Shown piece after piece: positions 35,648-37,936 of a stretch of 37,936 nucleotides of DNA. Position numbers and translations under genes: made by a program. The DNA comes from a virus: IMG/VR virus record IMGVR_UViG_3300001460_000023, positions 31,185 to 69,120 of that record. One strand, 5' to 3'. The stretch's first letter is position 1. Each line of letters starts with the position of its first letter. The notes under the pieces were generated by a model. The model made no database searches. It was not told where the DNA came from and worked only from the letters and a program-made list of their open reading frames with translations.

Positions 35648-37645
35648 TTAAAATCCTAAGTAAACCGTACCAGTAAAGAACAATTTAGTTATCTCAGTAT
35701 TTAATACCACATCATATGTAGTCTTATATGCATCCTGGTCAATAACCGTAACTACATTTCTAAATCCAAGTATTAAATTGTCTGCTGAAGGTTCTGCAGT
35801 TCTGTCCTGCAAATATGAAGTAACAAACGCTGTTACATCTCCTGCAGATATTGTGTTTCTATTTGATCCAAGAGGATTCTTAAGTAACCTTTTTGAATTA
35901 ATAACTATCTCAGTATTTAATTGAGAAATAAGTCTCTTAAATTGTATTGAGTGAGATGTTGCATCTGGATTAAGCAAGAACTGGTTATCTTGTAAAGAGT
36001 TTATACCCTGAAGTACCTCAAGTCTGGCTCCATCATTTATGGTAACCAAAACTCCATTGTCAAGTGACTGGTTCTGTTCTTTAATATTAAGAACATGTAA
36101 GTCTCCATCAAATGCTATAGTTTTGAAAGTAATTGGAATCTGAGGTGATAAACCTGCAATCCTTCCAAGTGTTGCTGCTGCTTTATGTAAAGATGTTTTT
36201 TCTATGAATCCATCTGGAGATGATGTTGTGTTTTTCTTAACTCCTCCATGGACCACTACCACTCTATCATTGTCATAATACTGTGCTATGTCAATTGATC
36301 CATTTACAACTCCAGGTGCAAATTTATCTGCCTTTCTACCACCACCTACAACTATCATCTTATAACCAAACGTATCCTGGTTAACAATATGTGCTGCCAA
36401 TTTACCATTGTCAGTACTCTTGGCATTGTCTTCATACTGATCAGCCAAGATCCAAGAATAATTTAATGACTGTGCTGCCAATAATACCTCATCCAATTTT
36501 GTTGTACTGTACACTTCAGTACCTCCAGAAAACTTATTTATTCCTGCATTTGCAGTATTATCTGCTGTGGTTACTACTCCAGTACCTACAACCGTTTTGG
36601 ACTTTAATTTAAAAAATGCACCAAACACCACATTTGTTTCCATCCAGGCATGCAATGTTGCAATATTGTTGAACTCTGGAGATGTTGCCAGTAAAATGGC
36701 TGCTGTCTTAGACTCTTCAATACCATCATAGTGGTATCCATTTTCATCTGCACCCTTATAAGATCCTCTGAATAATTTTACTTGAAATTTTGTAGCATCA
36801 TTAATGCCAACTGACATAACAATACCTGCTCCTCTTGTAAGTTTTGTACCATCAACTCCTCCTGCAAATGTTGCTGCTGTTCCTGTAGCTGAACCTGTTA
36901 CAGTATATGCTGTAGAAATACCATTGAAGTCTGATGCACCCTCAAGTGCCACTGGCTGTCTTGATGTAACTGTTATGTTTGCACCTGATGCCACTGCAGT
37001 GTACCCTGAAGATCCTGCATTAATTCCATCTGCAATTGCTGATGCTGTTAAACTTATAGACAGTGGAGTTGCAGGAACTGTGTAAGCAAATATGTCTGTT
37101 GATCCATTTTTTGGATCTGTTACAGTTAATGTATGTGTGTTTCCAGTTGCTCCAACTGCAGTCACTATAAATGCTGTAGTAGTGGTTGAAAGGATTTCAT
37201 TACCTTCAACTCCATTTCCTGAAATACCTTCATTTTTATACTGGATTACTGCAGTACCACCATTTGAACCACCTCCTGAATAAGTTATGGTTGCCTCTGC
37301 AGCTACGGTTGTTGCTGCTCTTGCATATAGCAAAGATGATGCCCCTGGACTTACTCCAGGACCATTTGGTTGAAATATCTTCTCAGAAATGTCCCAAAGA
37401 ATACCACCTCCAACTGCATCCCTAAATTCTTTTAGTGTAGAGGAAGAGTATATTGCATTTGTTCCTGATGCAAGTGTACCTGAGATACCTGATCCTGCTC
37501 CAAAACCTGAACCACTACCAGTATCTATAATCAATACATTTCCAAATGCATTTGCTGATGCAGGATTGTTAACACTTGCTGTAAACTGTGAGTATGTTCC
37601 TGGCAATGATGCCACACTATTATTGAAGTTGAATTTTGTTGCCAT
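35648..37645 (-). CDS. Tail sheath protein
   Basis: 665 residues. Contractile sheath that shortens during infection. The N-terminus has the sheath strand pattern (NVLIIDTGSGSGFGA). A large insertion at about 160-262 (TLTVTDPKNGSTDIFAYTVP; ASAIADGINAGSSGYTAVAS; GANITVTS) is the beta domain found in many phage sheath and other virion proteins. The core follows: WILADQYEDN, FGYKMIVVGGG, NDRVVVVHGGV. The C-terminal half (TSLHKAAATLGRIAGLSPQI; RRNT-like GSNRNTISAGDVTAFVTSYL; ITKLFFTGTVYLGF) is the sheath C-terminal domain. The gene precedes the tube gene by 37 bases, the standard order. Confidence 0.92.
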   Translation of the reverse strand: MATKFNFNNSVASLPGTYSQFTASVNNPASANAFGNVLIIDTGSGSGFGAGSGISGTLASGTNAIYSSSTLKEFRDAVGGGILWDISEKIFQPNGPGVSPGASSLLYARAATTVAAEATITYSGGGSNGGTAVIQYKNEGISGNGVEGNEILSTTTTAFIVTAVGATGNTHTLTVTDPKNGSTDIFAYTVPATPLSISLTASAIADGINAGSSGYTAVASGANITVTSRQPVALEGASDFNGISTAYTVTGSATGTAATFAGGVDGTKLTRGAGIVMSVGINDATKFQVKLFRGSYKGADENGYHYDGIEESKTAAILLATSPEFNNIATLHAWMETNVVFGAFFKLKSKTVVGTGVVTTADNTANAGINKFSGGTEVYSTTKLDEVLLAAQSLNYSWILADQYEDNAKSTDNGKLAAHIVNQDTFGYKMIVVGGGRKADKFAPGVVNGSIDIAQYYDNDRVVVVHGGVKKNTTSSPDGFIEKTSLHKAAATLGRIAGLSPQIPITFKTIAFDGDLHVLNIKEQNQSLDNGVLVTINDGARLEVLQGINSLQDNQFLLNPDATSHSIQFKRLISQLNTEIVINSKRLLKNPLGSNRNTISAGDVTAFVTSYLQDRTAEPSADNLILGFRNVVTVIDQDAYKTTYDVVLNTEITKLFFTGTVYLGF

Positions 37646-37695
37646 AATAATTTTAATATCTTATGTATCTATTTATTAAATATAATGAAAATTTA

Positions 37696-37923
37696 TCATA
37701 TTAAACCCTCTGTTTCAAATAACTTTTTCCACTCTTCTTTTGTTTTTTTACCGTACCCCTTAAACTTTAAATTTGCAACAAAGGCAATTGCACCATCACC
37801 TGCTGTTAAATTACAATACTCTATATGACTAAATAAAGTTTTAACCTTTTCCTTTTTAGGTTCGTCTTTTTTTATCTCAGTTTTTTTTGTTGAGGTTTTT
37901 TTTGTTGTTTTTTTAGCTGCCAT
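37696..37923 (-). CDS. Small Lys-rich protein
   Basis: 75 residues. The N-terminal third is almost all Lys, Thr and Ala (AAKKTTKKTSTKKTEIKK), an intrinsically disordered basic tail. The rest (about 27-75) is a small folded-looking part, LTAGDGAIAFVANLKFKGYG, then KTKEEWKKLFETEG. Not recognised; a basic DNA-binding, neck or head-completion accessory is possible by position before the sheath gene. ATG start at 37923 near the right edge, so its own upstream signals are outside the window. Confidence 0.65.
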   Translation of the reverse strand: MAAKKTTKKTSTKKTEIKKDEPKKEKVKTLFSHIEYCNLTAGDGAIAFVANLKFKGYGKKTKEEWKKLFETEGLI

Positions 37924-37936
37924 TTTATTTTTTTTT

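Noticed and set aside
1-37936. Plus-strand open frames antisense to the tail and replication genes
   Set aside because: They have low-complexity or hydrophobic translations, overlap well-supported genes and show no family motifs.
1-37936. tRNA genes, CRISPR arrays, insertion sequences, attachment sites
   Set aside because: No gap is long enough to hold an array or element, no TTCGA-type T-loop lies outside coding DNA, and no integrase or transposase is present.

Overview
The window is a contiguous piece of a tailed-phage genome with a contractile (myovirus-type) tail. All recognisable genes lie on the minus strand, so transcription runs from the right edge to the left. Genes are tightly packed, with 1-40 base gaps or short stop/start overlaps. 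No tRNA, rRNA, CRISPR array, insertion sequence, integrase or reverse transcriptase is visible, and no gene-free stretch exceeds about 105 bases.

The host is most likely a Bacteroidota bacterium, perhaps a flavobacterium. Start codons lack Shine-Dalgarno sequences and are preceded by A/T-rich leaders. Candidate promoters fit the Bacteroidota pattern (TTTG, about 18 bases, TAnnTTTG). A virion adhesin at 17396-18409 carries an Ig-like domain typical of secreted Bacteroidota proteins. The DNA is AT-rich and extremely poor in CpG; arginine is written almost entirely with AGA/AGG.

Right part (37923-11746), virion module in transcription order: a small Lys-rich protein, tail sheath, tail tube, a terminator, two small proteins in the tail-assembly-chaperone position, the tape measure, a large baseplate hub protein, a possible spike/hub accessory, an 83-residue protein, a DUF5675-like protein, a baseplate/tube-initiator-like protein, a possible wedge protein, Baseplate_J, a 101-residue protein, a 1945-residue modular fibre, a 96-residue protein, the adhesin, a 173-residue protein, a 655-residue baseplate/fibre-connector candidate, a collar-type fibre with a histidine-rich tip, and a 183-residue protein. 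A strong terminator (11689-11719) closes the module. Head genes are absent and probably lie beyond the right edge.

Left part (11642-1), DNA-metabolism module, starting at a promoter that abuts the terminator: a Cys-cluster protein, an HNH protein, two unknowns, a DnaQ-type exonuclease, a small winged-helix-like protein, the large terminase, DnaB-type helicase, DnaG-type primase, an unknown, a DnaE-type DNA polymerase, a UvsY-like protein and the start of a possible single-stranded-DNA-binding protein. Together these supply helicase, primase, polymerase and proofreading activities, so the phage probably assembles much of its own replication fork. No sliding clamp or clamp loader is seen here.

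The observations most worth following are the CpG depletion with many CCWGG sites, three TTG starts confined to the replication module, the terminator/promoter junction, the terminator just after the tail tube gene, and the host-type domain in the adhesin. I did not find a clear defence or other wholly new multi-gene system.
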